From the NCBI GenBank assembly GCA_016081115.2, contig CM071930.1:41949335-42013334 (forward strand): DNA of 64,000 nt, written 5' to 3'. Source of the DNA: Rehmannia glutinosa (Eukaryota; Streptophyta; Magnoliopsida; Lamiales; Orobanchaceae). The number at the start of each line of letters is the position of its first letter. Positions within the stretch are counted from its first letter, which is position 1. This document shows positions 30,856 through 43,700 of the stretch, piece after piece. The notes under the pieces are model-generated. The model had not been told where the DNA came from, searched no databases, and was given only the letters and a program-made list of their open reading frames with translations. A program made the position numbers and the translations under genes.

Positions 30856-32729
30856 TTAGTTAACAAAGAGTAATAATATTAGTTTGAACCTTATTATCGA
30901 AATTTGATATTTAAAAATGATTAATTCGGTAAAAGAAGGATATAGTCCTGGAAAAAAGACTCCAAAATTGTCTCTAGATTTTAAAAAGACTATATGAAAC
31001 ATTGGAGAAACGCCTTTTGCGTGGTTATTGTTCGCCTTATTTTTAGCTTCACCACAAGTGAACAGCGTAGTTAATAGATAGGTAAGCAAGGTCGATCCCA
31101 CAGAGACTAATAAATTGATGCACTAAGTATTGAGATTGCAATATTATTATTTTTATTTAGACAATCAAAAGTTGATTGTTGTTTTGTAAAACTAAAACAA
31201 TATTTTATCATAAAAAGACAAAGCAAAAGAGTTCGATTGAAAAGATCAAGTGGATGAATGGATTCCAGGGTTATGGTTTCAGTTAATCTCTCTCTTGTTA
31301 TCCGATTAATCAAAACCAAAGTTATTATAAATCTTCCCTATAAGACGATCAAAAAAGCATTTTATCCTCTCTCTCGTGACACAATAAAAATGTTGATTGA
31401 ATTATCTATGCTAGCATTTTTACTCAACATAAGATAAACAACTCCCAAAAGTATAAAAGATCAGTTATCCTCACAAATACTCACAGACTTCTCAATCACA
31501 CAAAATATTCATGTCAAACACTCAAGATCTAGTATTGAAACTCATCTCTCGAATTATGAATCAATACATCAAGCAAGTTAAACCATTGGTCATATGATAA
31601 AACAAGAAAAAAATAAAGTACTCGAATAGGGTTCGAAATAATAACTTCAATTCCAATTAGACATCAAACAAGAGTATCAATTAACCTAATCCCAAACTCC
31701 AGAATCACAATGTGTTTAGCCGGACATGGGAAACAAAGAATTTATACACAAATTGTTCTTAACCATATCAAACTAAGTGATAATAAAATATACAATGGAG
31801 TAGAAAACTCAGGGATATCGATGATCTCTTAATCAATCTTTAATCCTCAAGCGTGTGGATGCGACCTTGATCTTTCTCTCGATTCCTCCGGTAGAAGGGT
31901 GCTCATTTCTGTGCTTTCTAGGGTAAAAGTCAGTGTGTATTTGTTTGGGGCCGCCTCTTACCAATTTATAACATTACTAGGCCAAACCTAATAAGCCAAA
32001 CAACGCGCGACTCTATAATTCCCGCACAGACACACGGCCCATGCTTACACGCATGGGCTGCCCGTGTGTAATGCTGAATAACTTATTTTCCCTTTGAACA
32101 GACGCACGGGCCATGCGCTTACGCACGACCAACCCGTGCATCAATGAGAACATCAAATCTTGCTGTATCACACATGCATGGGTCGTGCCTATGCGCACAG
32201 GCTACCCGTGCGTGGCTTTATCTTGCCAGGTTTGTCTGATCTCTTCTTGGTTTAGCTTCAAACTTCGCGTATTCGCTCGATTCTTGATGGTCCTTTATTG
32301 CAATGCTCGAAATTGCCTCAAAAGTACTCCAAATATTGTTAATTCCTGAAAAATGAGCAAAGCGTAATATCTTTTCCACAATATGAGAACACGGCCCATT
32401 TTACTGAGTTAATGCATGTTTATCAACCTATTATATCCACAATTATGCCCAAAATACATGCAAAACTCACACTAATAAGTTATTAACCTTGAGTGGAGAT
32501 ACATAGTGTTGATACTTGTGATACAAGGTTATAATGTGTTTTAGAAAAAATCATTCTTATATTATAGGTAATACTTATGATGGGTGTGTTTTAGAAAAAA
32601 ATCATTCGATCTTGAAAAGAATGATTAGTTGTGATGATTTAGAAAACAAATTATGAATCATGTCTTCAATTGAGTCTTAATAAGGAAAGAATCGAATCAT
32701 CGATATCATGGAAACAAAGTATAGATGAG
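30856..32729. other. Non-coding repeat-like DNA
   Basis: No gene is supported. The words GGTAAGCAAGGTCGATCCC near 31080 and GAATGGATTCCAGGG near 31255 look like parts of dispersed plant retroelement repeats, but I cannot assign them to a family. A palindrome array lies at 32029-32214. Two short open frames at 30856-31319 on the minus strand have no recognisable domain. Confidence 0.35.
32029..32214. repeat. Three imperfect palindromes built on CACGGGC/GCCCGTG
   Basis: Three units at about 32029-32069, 32102-32140 and 32169-32214 each have outer arms CACACGG/CCCGTGTG and inner arms CCATGC/GCATGG around a short spacer. The outer arms can form a stem of 7-8 bp and the inner arms another 6-8 bp. 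The units are spaced about 70 bp apart and lie in AT-rich DNA, so they stand out by their GC content. Confidence 0.7.
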
Positions 32730-33506
32730 TGATGACACCCGAGCCGAACTAAGGAAAAGTAAAAATACCCGAGCCGAGCTAAACAAAAAGCCACGTGGCC
32801 GTTCAGCTAATAATAACACTAGCCGACAAGGACAACCCTGGTGACGAAAGCAACCGAGCACAGTGACGTAAGCTATCGGGCTGCGGACGTGGCACAAACC
32901 GAGCTCAGCCCAGTAGAACAAAGTCATGTAGGAACTCAAGCGAGCACCTTACCGAGCAGAACATATGTGACAAAGTAGCCCCCGGATGACGTCAGTCAAA
33001 CGGTCAAAAGAACATGCCCACAATAAAATAGTCCCTCAAAAATAGCAATATTCCCTCAAGGTCAACAAGATTCTCCCAACACATGCTTACTCCCCACGCG
33101 CGCCGGAAGTAGCATCAATATCTTAATATATAGCAACCAGTCAGCCAAAAAGACACACCCTATAGATACACCCTACGATGGACAAGTGTCCCACTATCAA
33201 TACAAAATCGTAATAATTATCCCATGATTGGGTATAAAAGCGGTCGGATGGATTGTAATAGGGAAGAGAACAAAAAAAAAGAGAAAAAACCGATAAGAAA
33301 AGACAGAAAATAGGAGAGTAAAAAAGAGAGAGTGAAAGAAAGACTAAGTAACCGAGTTGTAAAACCGTGAGCCGACCAGACACATTCTGCTCGGTTAATT
33401 CAATAAAAAGGCTGAATTAGCCCTTGTTTGGTTGTCTTTCATTTCGAATTACTTCCACACGATATTAAAACTCCCTGTTTTCCTTTGTTGACCAAAAAGC
33501 ACGTCA
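32730..33506 (+). repeat. 5' LTR of the gypsy element
   Basis: It starts TGATGACACCCGAGCCG (the exact first base could be 32725) and ends GCACGTCA. It contains a TATA box TATAAAAG at 33233-33240 and an AATAAAAAG polyadenylation-like word near 33401. It is GC-richer than the surrounding DNA and repeats the word CCGAGC many times. Confidence 0.65.
33233..33240 (+). promoter_or_regulatory. TATA box of the gypsy LTR
   Basis: TATAAAAG is placed about 270 bp before the LTR end, as expected for a U3 promoter. An A/G-rich R region follows. Confidence 0.6.
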
Positions 33507-33512
33507 ATAAAT

Positions 33513-33529
33513 TGGCGCTAGAGGAAAGG
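33513..33529 (+). other. PBS-like site TGGCGCTAGAGGAAAGG
   Basis: It lies six bases after the LTR end. The TTGGCGCTAGA word is the usual post-LTR sequence in Tat/Retand elements. It differs from the iMet PBS of the copia family. Confidence 0.6.
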
Positions 33530-33619
33530 CGGCAGAAAAAATACAGTAATATTCTCTTACCAGCCTAACTGCCTAAGTATTTCCAGCGAAAAATCAACAC
33601 CTTTTTCCCTTTCTAGAAA

Positions 33620-35130
33620 ATGAGTGAGAACTCAAGAAATCTACAAAGGAATGATGACCTGCCTCAGGGAATTAAGTTGGCCAAAACACAAATGGCCAAA
33701 ACGCACTGCAAGCGGGAACCGGGGTTACAATTTCATCACCTATCACACAATATTTCACTGACCCCAACTTCCTCCAGCAGATGAGCCAACTATTGGCCAA
33801 AGCTCTTGCGAACCTACAACCTCAAATACCACCTCAACCCCAAGCAAATCCCCCTCAGGCGGATCCCTTAAGCAATGCTCAAAATCAACCCCCGATAAAC
33901 CTAGAAAATCAGGAGGCCAATTCTCAAGGACCTCAACCTGAGAATAGGCAACACATGAGGAGGCAGCACGAAGACCCCCCTGAGCACATCGTGGTGGCCG
34001 AATCGTCCCCGCCGCTCCGCCCTCGGCGAGCCCGTTCTGTATTTGCAGGACGTCTGAAACTGGATGCGGCTTGGGAACGACCCCAACAGTCAATAAATTC
34101 GAGGCTCCAGTTCCCTGAAGACCGAGAGCGTCTCGAGCCTAACCAAGCCCAAGGGCCCATCCCAGTCGACGAGCGAGAAGCAAAAATCACCCGCCTATGG
34201 AGATGGATCAAAGAATTAGAGGAAACGCATGAGGAGGCTCAACAACCCGAGCCCCGCTGTTAGATGGGCAAGTGTGGCATCACCTTTCGCTCCCACATCT
34301 CAGCAACTCCTCTCCCCACCAAATTCAAAGTACCCCAGATCGGACTATATGACGGGGAGACCGACCCTACAACCCACATTCACAAATACTTGGCATGGAT
34401 GGAGCTATATAGCCCGAGCGATGCCATCCTCTGCCAAGCTGTCCCTCTGACGTTGAGCGACCGGGCCCACTGTTGGTTCTAAACTCTACCACCGGGATGT
34501 ATACATTCGTGGATTGATATGAGGCCAACCTTCAACACCCATTATCTCACTTCAAAAGTCTGCACGGCCCCGAAGGACTCTCTCGTCAATATAAAGTAAG
34601 GCAGAGAGGAGTCATTAAAGAGTTACATCGCATGTTTCAACAAACAAATCCATGAGATGGAACCGGTATCTAAGATGTGATGGTCATCGCGACCATGGCT
34701 GGGCTCACCCCGGGAACCCAATTTAATTATGCCATCCACAAATCAGGGATGAGCACTTTTCAAGAATTTCTCCTCCGAGCAGAAAGACATATATGTGCCG
34801 AGGAGGCCATGGCCAATATTCCCACCGAGCGTAGACACCAAAATCATCGAAAGGATACAAAAAGGGACGCCTCTTCCGGGCTAGGTTCCGGGTTTAGGCT
34901 ATTTGCGGACAACACCACGACCGATTATAGGGCACACCAAGAAGTTAGAGCCGAGGTGGCAGCTTTGAAGAGCACATTAACCCACACTCCTTCAGTTATC
35001 TGGAGGGCCATCAGGAATCTTAACCTGCTGCCTCCAGCTTGCCCCATTAGGTTGGATCCATCCAAATTGGATACCAACAGGTTTTCCAGCTACCACAGGT
35101 CAATCGGTCATGAAACAGATGAATGTTGAG
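33620..35130 (+). pseudogene. gag: gag of the gypsy element (broken)
   Basis: The likely start is the ATG at 33620 (MSENSRNLQ). A frameshift leads to the Gln/Pro-rich piece at 33781-34263. The capsid-like core lies at 34264-34482 (KFKVPQIGLYDGETDPTTH, then PLTLSDRAHCWF and a stop) and continues broken to 35129 with MAGLTPGTQFNYAIHKSGM and AEEAM. The segment YHRSIGHETDEC near 35090-35126 is the usual zinc-binding-like end of Tat gag. At least four stops or frameshifts are present. Confidence 0.65.
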
Positions 35131-35700
35131 ACCTTGTTCGAGAGATCATGAGGTTAGTACAGAAGGGAGGTTTGAAGAAATATGTACATAATCTCCCGCC
35201 TCCTCAACCACCTACTACCGGAGCCAATCCGGAATAATGTTCTAATCCTGCCCGGGTACCGCCGCCCAATGATAATAACGGGCAATTAATTTTAACAATA
35301 ATTAACATGAATGGGGCCAAAGATAACCGATCCAATAGAAAAAGAAAAGCCGAGGCTCGAGAAGCCGAGAACGCAAAACACCGAATTGCGGAGATCCAAG
35401 AAGGCCGACCAACAGGGCACTTCGTCTTTTCCAACCAGGATGCTGATCAGCTAGTACACCCCCACTCGGACCCTCTGGTAGTCATGGATCCCATCCTGGG
35501 CATCCCCGTGCACAGGATTTTGGTTAGCTCAGGCAGTTACGCCTCGATCATTTATATCAGGGCCTTCCGTAGACTGAACGTGGATGATTGCTACATAAAC
35601 CATGCAACGACAACATTCTTGGATTCGGAGGAGGGAGGATCATCCCACTGGGAGAAGTAGATTTATCCATCCATATGGGCCAAGAGACGCATAACAGGAT
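35131..35700 (+). pseudogene. Protease region of the gypsy element, active site lost
   Basis: An open piece at 35307-35660 contains the context DPILGIPVHRILVSSGSYAS. In related elements the aspartic protease active site reads VLVDSGSS, so the catalytic Asp is Ser here (codon AGC, near 35525). The flanking residues are well kept. The piece is preceded by a basic linker and ends in a stop after GGSSHWEK. Confidence 0.6.
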
Positions 35701-37067
35701 GGTAATCACCATATTAAATAATCAATTCAGACTCCGAATATAATACCATCATTGGTCGACCTTTGCTTTATCACTTGAAAGCAGCTGTCTCGGTATATCA
35801 CTTCTGCATCAAATTTCTGACCTTGAGTGGAGAAGGAATTTACAAGGGGAATCAGATAGAATCTCGAGAATGCTCTCTGAAAATCAGACCCGTGGAGATA
35901 ACTATTGTGGAGGACGAGAAGTCCGATGAAGCAACTGTGAATGTAGACTTCGAACCTGCCAGGAGGACCAAGCCCAATATCGGGACGGGAAATCAAGTTA
36001 TCGAGACCAAAGCCGACCCGGATGGATGACCCAGAAAAGAGCCGATAGAAGAAGAATTGCTTCAGAAAAAGAAAGGACAAAGCAAGAAGCGAAAGCATAC
36101 CGAGCCAGTAGAAGAATCGACATAGTAGATGTCGATAAACAAGATAGGAGGCGGCAACTCAGGATTGTTCATGATCTACGAGAACCACTCCGATTAGAGC
36201 TCATTGAATTTCTAAGCAAAAATCTAGACGTCTTCGCATGGACTCACGCCGACATGCCAGGCATTGACCCCAAACATGACTGCCACCGTCTAATCATTGA
36301 CCTCACCTACCAACCAGTGATCTAGAAGCAAAGAAAATTAGGACCAGACAGACAGGTTGCATTGGAAGCCAAAGTCGATAAACTCTTGGATAACAAGTTC
36401 ATCCGTGAAGCACTCTACCCGCGGTGGGTAGCCAACCCCAAACTAGTAAAGAAGAGCAACGGACAGTGGCGCCTTTGCGTCGATTTCACAGACTTAAACA
36501 AGGCATGCCCCAAAGACAGTTACCCTCTCCCAAACATAGACTACATGGTCGATGCAACCGCATGCCATGAGTTAATGAGCTTCATGGACGCATATTCTGG
36601 CTATAACCATATCCAAATGCATCCGGACGACAAAGAGAATACTTCTTTCTACTCGGCTAGAGGGATCTACTGCTACAAAATGATACCGGATCTTTGGAGC
36701 GACCTATCAGAGGTTAGTCAATAAAATATCTCAAAAGCTGATAGGGCATACCATGGAAGTCTATGTAGATGATATGCTTGTAAAATCATTATCTGCTGTT
36801 GATCACCTACGCGATCTCAATGAAATGTTCAAAGTTTTACGTGAGTACAAAATGATGTTAAACCCGAAAAAATGTACGTTCGGGGTCGGCTCAGGAAAGT
36901 TTTTAGGATATATGGTTAGTCAGAGGGGAATCGAGGCCAATCCAGACAAGACCAAGGCCATAATCAATCTAGAACGACTTAACTAAGTAAAAAAGGTACA
37001 AAGCTTGACGGGGCGCCTAGCCGCCCTGAGCCGGTTCGTCTCAAGGTCAACCGAAAAATGTAGGCCT
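35701..37067 (+). pseudogene. Reverse transcriptase of the gypsy element (broken)
   Basis: A linker region (35763-36029 and 36026-36325) carries the LRxPLRLELIEFLSKNLDVFAW-type start of the RT module and MPGIDP. RT proper follows with WRLCVDFTDLNKACPKDSYP and MDAYSGYNHIQM (36362-36724). A small deletion garbles the FGLKNAGATYQR segment, then the catalytic YVDD stands at 36762-36773 with NPKKCTFGVGSGKFLGYMVS. An RNase H start (LAALSRFVS) runs to about 37067, where the sequence switches back to gag. Confidence 0.75.
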
Positions 37068-37468
37068 TTTGCTCCCCACATCTTGGCAACTCCTCTCCCC
37101 ACCAAATTCAAAGTCCCCTAGATCGGACTATATGACGGGGAGACTGACCCTACAACCCACATTCACAAATACTTTCCATGGATGGAACTATCCAGCCCGA
37201 GCGACGCCATCCTTTGCCGAGCTTTCCCTCTGACGTTGGGCGACCAAGCCCACCGTTGGTTCCGAACTCTATCACCAGGATGTATACATTTGTGGAGTGA
37301 AATGATGTCAGCCTTCAACACCCATTATCTCGCTTCGAAAGTCCGCGCGGCCCCGAAGGACTCTCTCGTCAATATAAACAGGGCAGAGACGAGTCATTAA
37401 AGAGTTACATCGCACGTTTCAACAAACAAATCCTTGAGATGGAACCAGTATCTGATGACACGATGGTC
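37068..37468 (+). pseudogene. Second gag fragment fused behind the gypsy RT
   Basis: These 400 bp repeat 34286-34690 at high similarity (KFKVP, YDGETDPTTHIHKY, PLTLGDQAHRWFRTL). Read-through from the RNase H start is by a junction at about 37064-37075 (CCTTTT/GCTCC words shared). This copy keeps WF where the first has a stop, so it comes from a different gypsy copy. Confidence 0.7.
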
Positions 37469-40198
37469 GGTAGGGATTACGGGATCTTCTCGTATAGTGA
37501 ATCGTCGCTGCTCTTTAGCAGTCTCTTCCTTTAGCTCAGGCAATTAGATAGAAAAGGGAAATACTTGTTCAAAAGCATTATCTCGCACATATGGGATTGT
37601 TTGTGCGATTTGTGCCTATGATGTTTCTGGTGTAGGCGTTACTGCTGCAGCTGTGGGAGCCTGCACAGATGACTCAGTTTCAGCTGGAGCATTTGGAATA
37701 TGTTGCCCAGCTGACTGAGCCTCAGCTGTCTTAACAACTTATTCGGTCTCAGTAGATTTCTCTAAATGAATTACCGGATCCTCTACTGCTTCATCAGCAT
37801 CATCGGATGATGATGAAACTTAGGGGCTTGGTTCATCATCGAAATTGAATGTTTGAGAACATCCTCAGCTGGGTCCTTTTGATGTGCAACGGGTGTGGAC
37901 TCAGCTTCATCTTTAGACCCCAGAAATGATATGTCAGGATTCTCCTGGGAGTCATGAAGTGCGCTTATCTCCTTCTCAGACTTAGCGCTTTGAACAGGAG
38001 GAATGTTCTGAATCTCTTGAGCTTTACCCGGGAAGTCTCAACTTCCTTGGTCCTTCAATACCTCCGCCTCAATCTGCAATGAGGCCTTCAATATTCCCTT
38101 CGACGATCGCGGTGTCTTAGGGTCTTCAACATTGGCATCCATAGGAGTCTCAACCCCTTGGATTCACTTTCATTGCCCAGTGTTAACTCCCCAGGGCATC
38201 TCCATCCCCGTGCCTCGATCAGAGGAACAGTGTCATCGCATTCAAAGCAGCTGACACTTCAGCTGGGACAGACTCAACTGTCCGAGCCTCATCAATGTCA
38301 CTCTGCTGTGGTTGTTTCTCAGATTCCACTTCGCCACCTTTCTTCAAAAGGGAGTCATCTGCAGCATCCTCCGACCTTGCTGCAGTGGAGTAAGTTTCCC
38401 CCTCAGCTGGCACACCAACTAAGTGACTGATGATGGGGTCACTCTTCTCCAGACTCGCGTCTTTTTCCATTAAGTGCTCAGCCACCGGGACAGGTGGTAA
38501 AACACCTTCAGTAGGGGTTGGCTCAACTTGGGTGCCCAAGGTCCCAGTGTCATTGCCAATTCCGTTGGACCCATCCTCTGACTGTCCTGGAGACGTAGCT
38601 GCAGCGATGTCTGTGGCAATCTGCTGCACTACTCCCAAAGGGTCGATCTGCAGGAGAGATTGAGACGACTCTCCTGGTCCTTCAAATAATTGTTGCTCAT
38701 GCAACTGCCTGGATTCACTTAGAGCCTGCTGCATATCTTACTTTTCTGCTGCAGCAGTGGGATCCTCATCACTCTCAGATAACACATCGAGAAGTGTGTG
38801 ATCGTGATCACCAGTAAGCACACACATCTTGGCCTTTTCCAATGCACGAGCTTGCTCTTCAGCTTTGTCTTTCTCATCCGCCTTCATGATGCGGAGGAGA
38901 TCCAGACAGTTGACTTCATCGAGGGCCTATTGGACAGTAGTAACGCCCAGAAGATGGAGCAATGCTTCCTCTTCTTCAATATACGGAGGAGATCCAGACA
39001 TTTGGCTTGATCATCAATCACTTTCGGAGACTACACTTCCTGAGTTTCAGCAGTCTCGGATGCTTTCTCCAGCTGAGTGACAGACTCAACTTTCTTCTCT
39101 AATTCAGACCGCCTAACCAGTCTTCTTCTCTTGGGTAGCAGGGGAACCTCTGGTTCAGTACCCTCAGGTTCCTCAAACGTGAAAGCTTTCTGAATTTCCT
39201 TAGAGGCATCAACCTTTCTTGTCTTGGCAGTCCTCTTCTTCCTTATGGTTGGAGAAGGGATTTGGGTTTCTTTCTCAGCCTCGGCTGCAGGGACAGGAGA
39301 CACGGCTGCATGGGCAGGTGACTCGGCTGCAGGGGCAACTTTCTTCTTTACAGCTGCAGGAGCAACTTTATTCTTAGGAGGAGGGGTAGCAACTATGTCC
39401 TTGGGTTCAACTGATTCCCCCTCATTGGTGTCCGCTTTCTTCGCGTGGGCTCTCTTCTGGGCTCCAGAGAGGTTATCCCTGAACATTTTCTTGTTAACAT
39501 GGAAGGATTTTCCATGTCGAAGGGGAATGCCCTTCACTTCTATCAAGTGGCCAATCACTAGGCCATATCCAAGAGATCCTCCAAAGGATCCGTCATCCTT
39601 GAACGTCTTATTCAACATATTCAGGCAGAGTCTGCTATATATAAACTCAGCCCAGTTGACTTTGTTGCCCTGCATGATCGCAGCCATGACGATCAACTTT
39701 GTCTTGGACAACTGATTAAAGCTTCCAAACTTCATGTCTACACACTTTGAGACGACATCCATCAACTTATGATAGTCGTCCTTCTTGACTTCTTATCACC
39801 GTGTAGATCACCTTAGCAGCGCACTCTGGTTAGGCTACCTTTTTCCACGCAGCAGCCAAATCAACATCATCTTCATTTATCTCCTTCATGCCATTAGACG
39901 ACAATAAATAGTGCTCCGCAAGGTCCTTAGCATTTATCATAATGTCCTTGCGGTGGATAGAAGACTTGATCCCTTCGCCCTGCACTTCGGCATTAACATA
40001 GAACTGCGCTACCTCCTCGAGATAGGTATGTGAGTATTCCAAAGTCAGAAAAACCTTGAGACTTGACTTTTCTAGCGTTTCTGCGATTTTCTTAACAAGG
40101 GTTTCATCGGAATCCTGCTTCACCATGCCTTCGAAATCCACTGACAATCCTGAGTAGATTTGCTTCGATAGCTTGATGAAATCAAACTTAGGTGCCAT
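37466..40198 (-). pseudogene. ORF3 of copia element 3 (C-terminal part missing)
   Basis: It starts at the ATG complementary to 40196-40198 (MAPKFDFIKLSKQIYSG). The N-terminal domain is kept in two pieces (39830-40204 and 39031-39765), separated by a frameshift after VDLAAAWKKVA. The Lys/Ala/Pro-rich linker and the acidic part continue at 38219-38734 (MQQALSESRQLHEQQ). The match to ORF3 of element 1 ends at about its position 13220, so the coiled coils and basic end are missing. Cut at 37466-37468 by the gypsy remnant. Confidence 0.75.
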
Positions 40199-40755
40199 TT
40201 CCATAGATTTTTACCGATTAAAACTTGATGAACTTTCTTGAGGACACTTAGGATTTGCGAGAGAGAAAAAGCTTGCTTTCTTTTTTGCTTGAAGATGAAC
40301 AATTTTCGAATGAGAGAGAGAAAGCAAAAAAATGGATATATAAGGGTTATGAAAGGACATGTCTTTGGTTTTTGAATTTTTGATCAAATTCAACGGCTCA
40401 GATTTAGCACGTCAAACCGCATTTAATTTCTCGCATTTAATGCGGCAGCATTTATATCCAATCATATGCTTATCGTGCGACTTTTGACTTGATGCACCGT
40501 CATTATTATCTTTGACGTCATCCTTAAAAACATTCCCGCTTATTAAAAACGACTGCGTTTTTATCACTTAGCTCATAAATGACTAAGGTCAAAAATGACT
40601 TAACTCTACTTCTCTCCTTTGATTTAGTGACTCAGCTGTCAGCCAACTCGATACAACTGACATTCCGACATAGCTGTTTCATATGGTTGATTCGTGAGAC
40701 TTGTTCAATTTTCATCTTCTCATCTTCCATCTCTTCTGGTTGAGTCTTCTAAGTG
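40199..40755 (-). promoter_or_regulatory. ORF3 promoter-like spacer of copia element 3
   Basis: Read on the minus strand it carries the same signals as element 1: E2F-like ATTCCCGC/GCGGGAAT (40532-40539), an intact palindrome TGACGTCA (40513-40520), a TATA box (40337-40343) and a CTTTCTCTCTC-type pyrimidine patch (about 40314-40326), followed by the ORF3 ATG. Confidence 0.55.
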
Positions 40756-43700
40756 TCAACTCAACTCAATTAACCCTAGCTCATTCTTAAGCTCTTCAAA
40801 TCTTGACTCACATAGGGGTTTAGTGAATATATCAGCTAGCTGCTTATCAGTTGAGATATATTCCAAAGTGATGTCTTTCTTTTCAACATGGTCTCTTATG
40901 AAATGATATCTGACATCAATGTACTTTGTTCTTGAATGCAACACAAGATTCTGAGTGATTTCAATAGCACTTGTGTTATCACACATAATTGGAATCTATT
41001 TTTCTTTAATCTCATAATCTCTCAGTTGCTGTCTCATCCATAAGACTTGGGCACAACAGCTGCCCGCAACAATGTACTCTGCTTTTAGATGTGGATATGG
41101 CTATTGAGTTTTGCTTCTTGCTAAACCAGGAACCAACCTATTTCCAAGCATTTGACATGTACCTGAAGTACTCTTCATGTCAACTCTACATCCAGCATAG
41201 TCAGAGTCTGAATAACCAATAAGGTTGAATCCACCTTCCTTTGGATACCATAAGCCAACTTCCTGGCATCCTTCAAATATCTTAGGATTCTCTTAGCTGC
41301 AGTCATGTGGCTTTCCTTTGGTGCAGATTGAAATCTTGCACATACACCTACTGGAAAAGTGATGTCTGGTCTGCTGGCTGTTAAGTAGAGCAATGATCCA
41401 ATGAGTGCTCTATATATGGTTTGATCTACAGCCTTGCCATGCCATCCGCATCCATGTCCATCTTGGACCGATGTGTTCATTGGTATTTTTACGAAGACTT
41501 CTCTTCCATACCAAATTTCTTCATTAAATCTCTGGTGTACTTTGTTTGACTTATGAAGGTTCCATCCTTCAATTGCTTCACTTGAAGTCCTAGGAAGAAA
41601 GTCAGCTCTCCCATCATTCTCATTTCAAATTTGCCTTCCATGAGGTTTGAGAATTTATCACACAACTCTTTATTTGTGGATCTAAAAATGATGTCATCCA
41701 CATATATTTGAACAAGCAGTATACTCTCTCCATCTTGAATTCTGAAGAGTGTTATGTCCACTTTGCCTTTGGTGAATTCATTTTCAGTTAGAAATAGAGA
41801 CAATGTATCATAGCATGCTCTTGGTGCTTGCTTCAAACCATATAGTGCTTTCTTGAGCTTGTACACCTTATCTCCAATAGTCTTCTGCTCAAAACCTGGA
41901 GGTTGTTCAACATAGACTTCTTCCTCTAACAGTCCATTTAGAAATGCACTTTTCATATCCATTTGATATACAGTGAAGTTCTTGTGTGCAACATAGGCAA
42001 GAAACATCCTTATTGCTTCCAATCTAGCAACATGAGCAAATGTTTCATCAAAATCTATTCCTTCTTCTTGGCAATACCCTTTGGCTACCAATCTTGCTTT
42101 GTTTCTTACCACAGATCCTTCCTCATTCATCTTGTTTCTGAAAACCCATTTTGTGCCAATAACATTTAGATGGGTTGGTCTCTGCACCAATTCCCATACT
42201 TTGTTCTTTTCAAACTGATTCAATTCTTCTTGCGTGGCTTGAATCCAATGTGTATCATCTAATGCTTGAGACACATCTTTTGGCTCTATTTGAGAAATAA
42301 AACAAGTAAACATTACTTCTTGCTGAGCTCTGGATCTTGTTCTAAAACCATCTCTAACATCTCCAATGACTAACTTTGGTGGATGGTCTCTCTGCCATCT
42401 CACATCAGGTTGGAGCAAGTTAGCTGGATTCAACCGTCTCGCAACTAAGTTATCTTGAACGTCTTCTTCATCATCATTCAGCTGTAGACATTCCAGCTGT
42501 CTTTGGGATTCAGCTATCTCATCTCCATCTGGGTTGATTGCTCTTACTTTAGCTTCATTATATGGACTCTTCTGCATAGTTGGCTGATTCAACTTATCAG
42601 TTAACTCTTCAATGTCTTCTCCACTTACATTAGGTTCATAAAAAACCACATGAATAGATTATTCTGTGACCATGGTCCTCTTGTTCAACACTCTATAGGC
42701 TTTGCTCTTAGCTGAGTATCCCAAAAAGATAACTTCATCAGCTTTAGCATCGAAAGCCTTCAAATTATCTTTGCCATTGTTGTGGATGAAGCATTTACAT
42801 CCAAATATCCTGAAGCACCCAACATTTGGCTTTCTCCTTGTCCAGATTTCATAGGGAGTCTTAGTCAATTGCCTGTTAATCATGCATCTATTTTGAGTAT
42901 AGCATGATGTGCTAATGGCTTCAGCCCAAAATCTTTTAGGCAAACCAGCTTCAGCTAACATGGTCCTTGCAGCTTCCTTGAGAGTTTTGTTCATTCTTTC
43001 AGCTACTCCATTCTGCTGTGGAGTTCTTGCTGCTGATAACTCATGAGCAATGCCATTTTCAACACAATACTGAGTTATTATCCCATTGACAAACTCAGTT
43101 CCTCTATCAGATCTTATCTTTATGATGGTTTGACTCTTTTCATTTTGACTCTTTTCATCAGCTGAGGTAACTCTGCAAAGTTCCCTTCTTTTTGCACATG
43201 AAGATTGTGCATGTATATCTTGAGTAATCATATGCAAATAGATCCATATGCAACAGATGCAATATCCTTGTTGAAGAAGGACTAGGCTTGTCCTTGAATG
43301 AAGATTTTATTTGCTTTCCCATCTGGCATGCATCACATACACTTTCCCATCTGGAAATCCCTCCACAAGATGACTCCTTGCAAGCTTGTTGCTCGTCTTG
43401 AAGTTCAAATGACTCAGCTTTTTGTGCCACAACCAACTTGATTCGGCTCTGCTCTTTGCTAGCAAACAAGTGCTTGGTGTAGCAGTAGACCAATCTACCA
43501 CATACATGTTCTTCTATCTTGATCCTTGCAACACCATTTCTTTTGATTCAACATCTTTGTTCTGGCACACTCCCATATTGAATCCAACATTGTAGCCCTT
43601 GTCACAGAGTTGGCTGATGCTTAACAGGTTGAAGTTGAGGCCTTCAAAATAAGCAACATCTGTGATTTCCAATCCACTTTTCTTGATAGATCCCGTGCCT

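Larger units (their letters stand above)
32730..37468 (+). mobile_element. Ty3-gypsy element (Tat/Retand-like), truncated and chimeric
   Basis: The order is 5' LTR, PBS, gag, protease, reverse transcriptase, start of RNase H, then a second gag fragment. The gag signature (YDGETDPTTHIHKYL) and the YVDD RT group it with the Tat/Retand type. Integrase and the 3' LTR are missing. The right end is cut at 37466-37468 by copia element 3, sharing GTC. All coding parts are broken. Confidence 0.75.

Noticed and set aside
33755..34211. Minus-strand open frames of 61-112 codons in the gypsy gag region
   Set aside because: The GC-rich gag sequence leaves antisense frames open; none resembles a known protein.
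34229..34450. Alternative open frames over the gypsy gag
   Set aside because: They overlap the real gag frame, which is identified by conserved YDGETDP and PLTL motifs.
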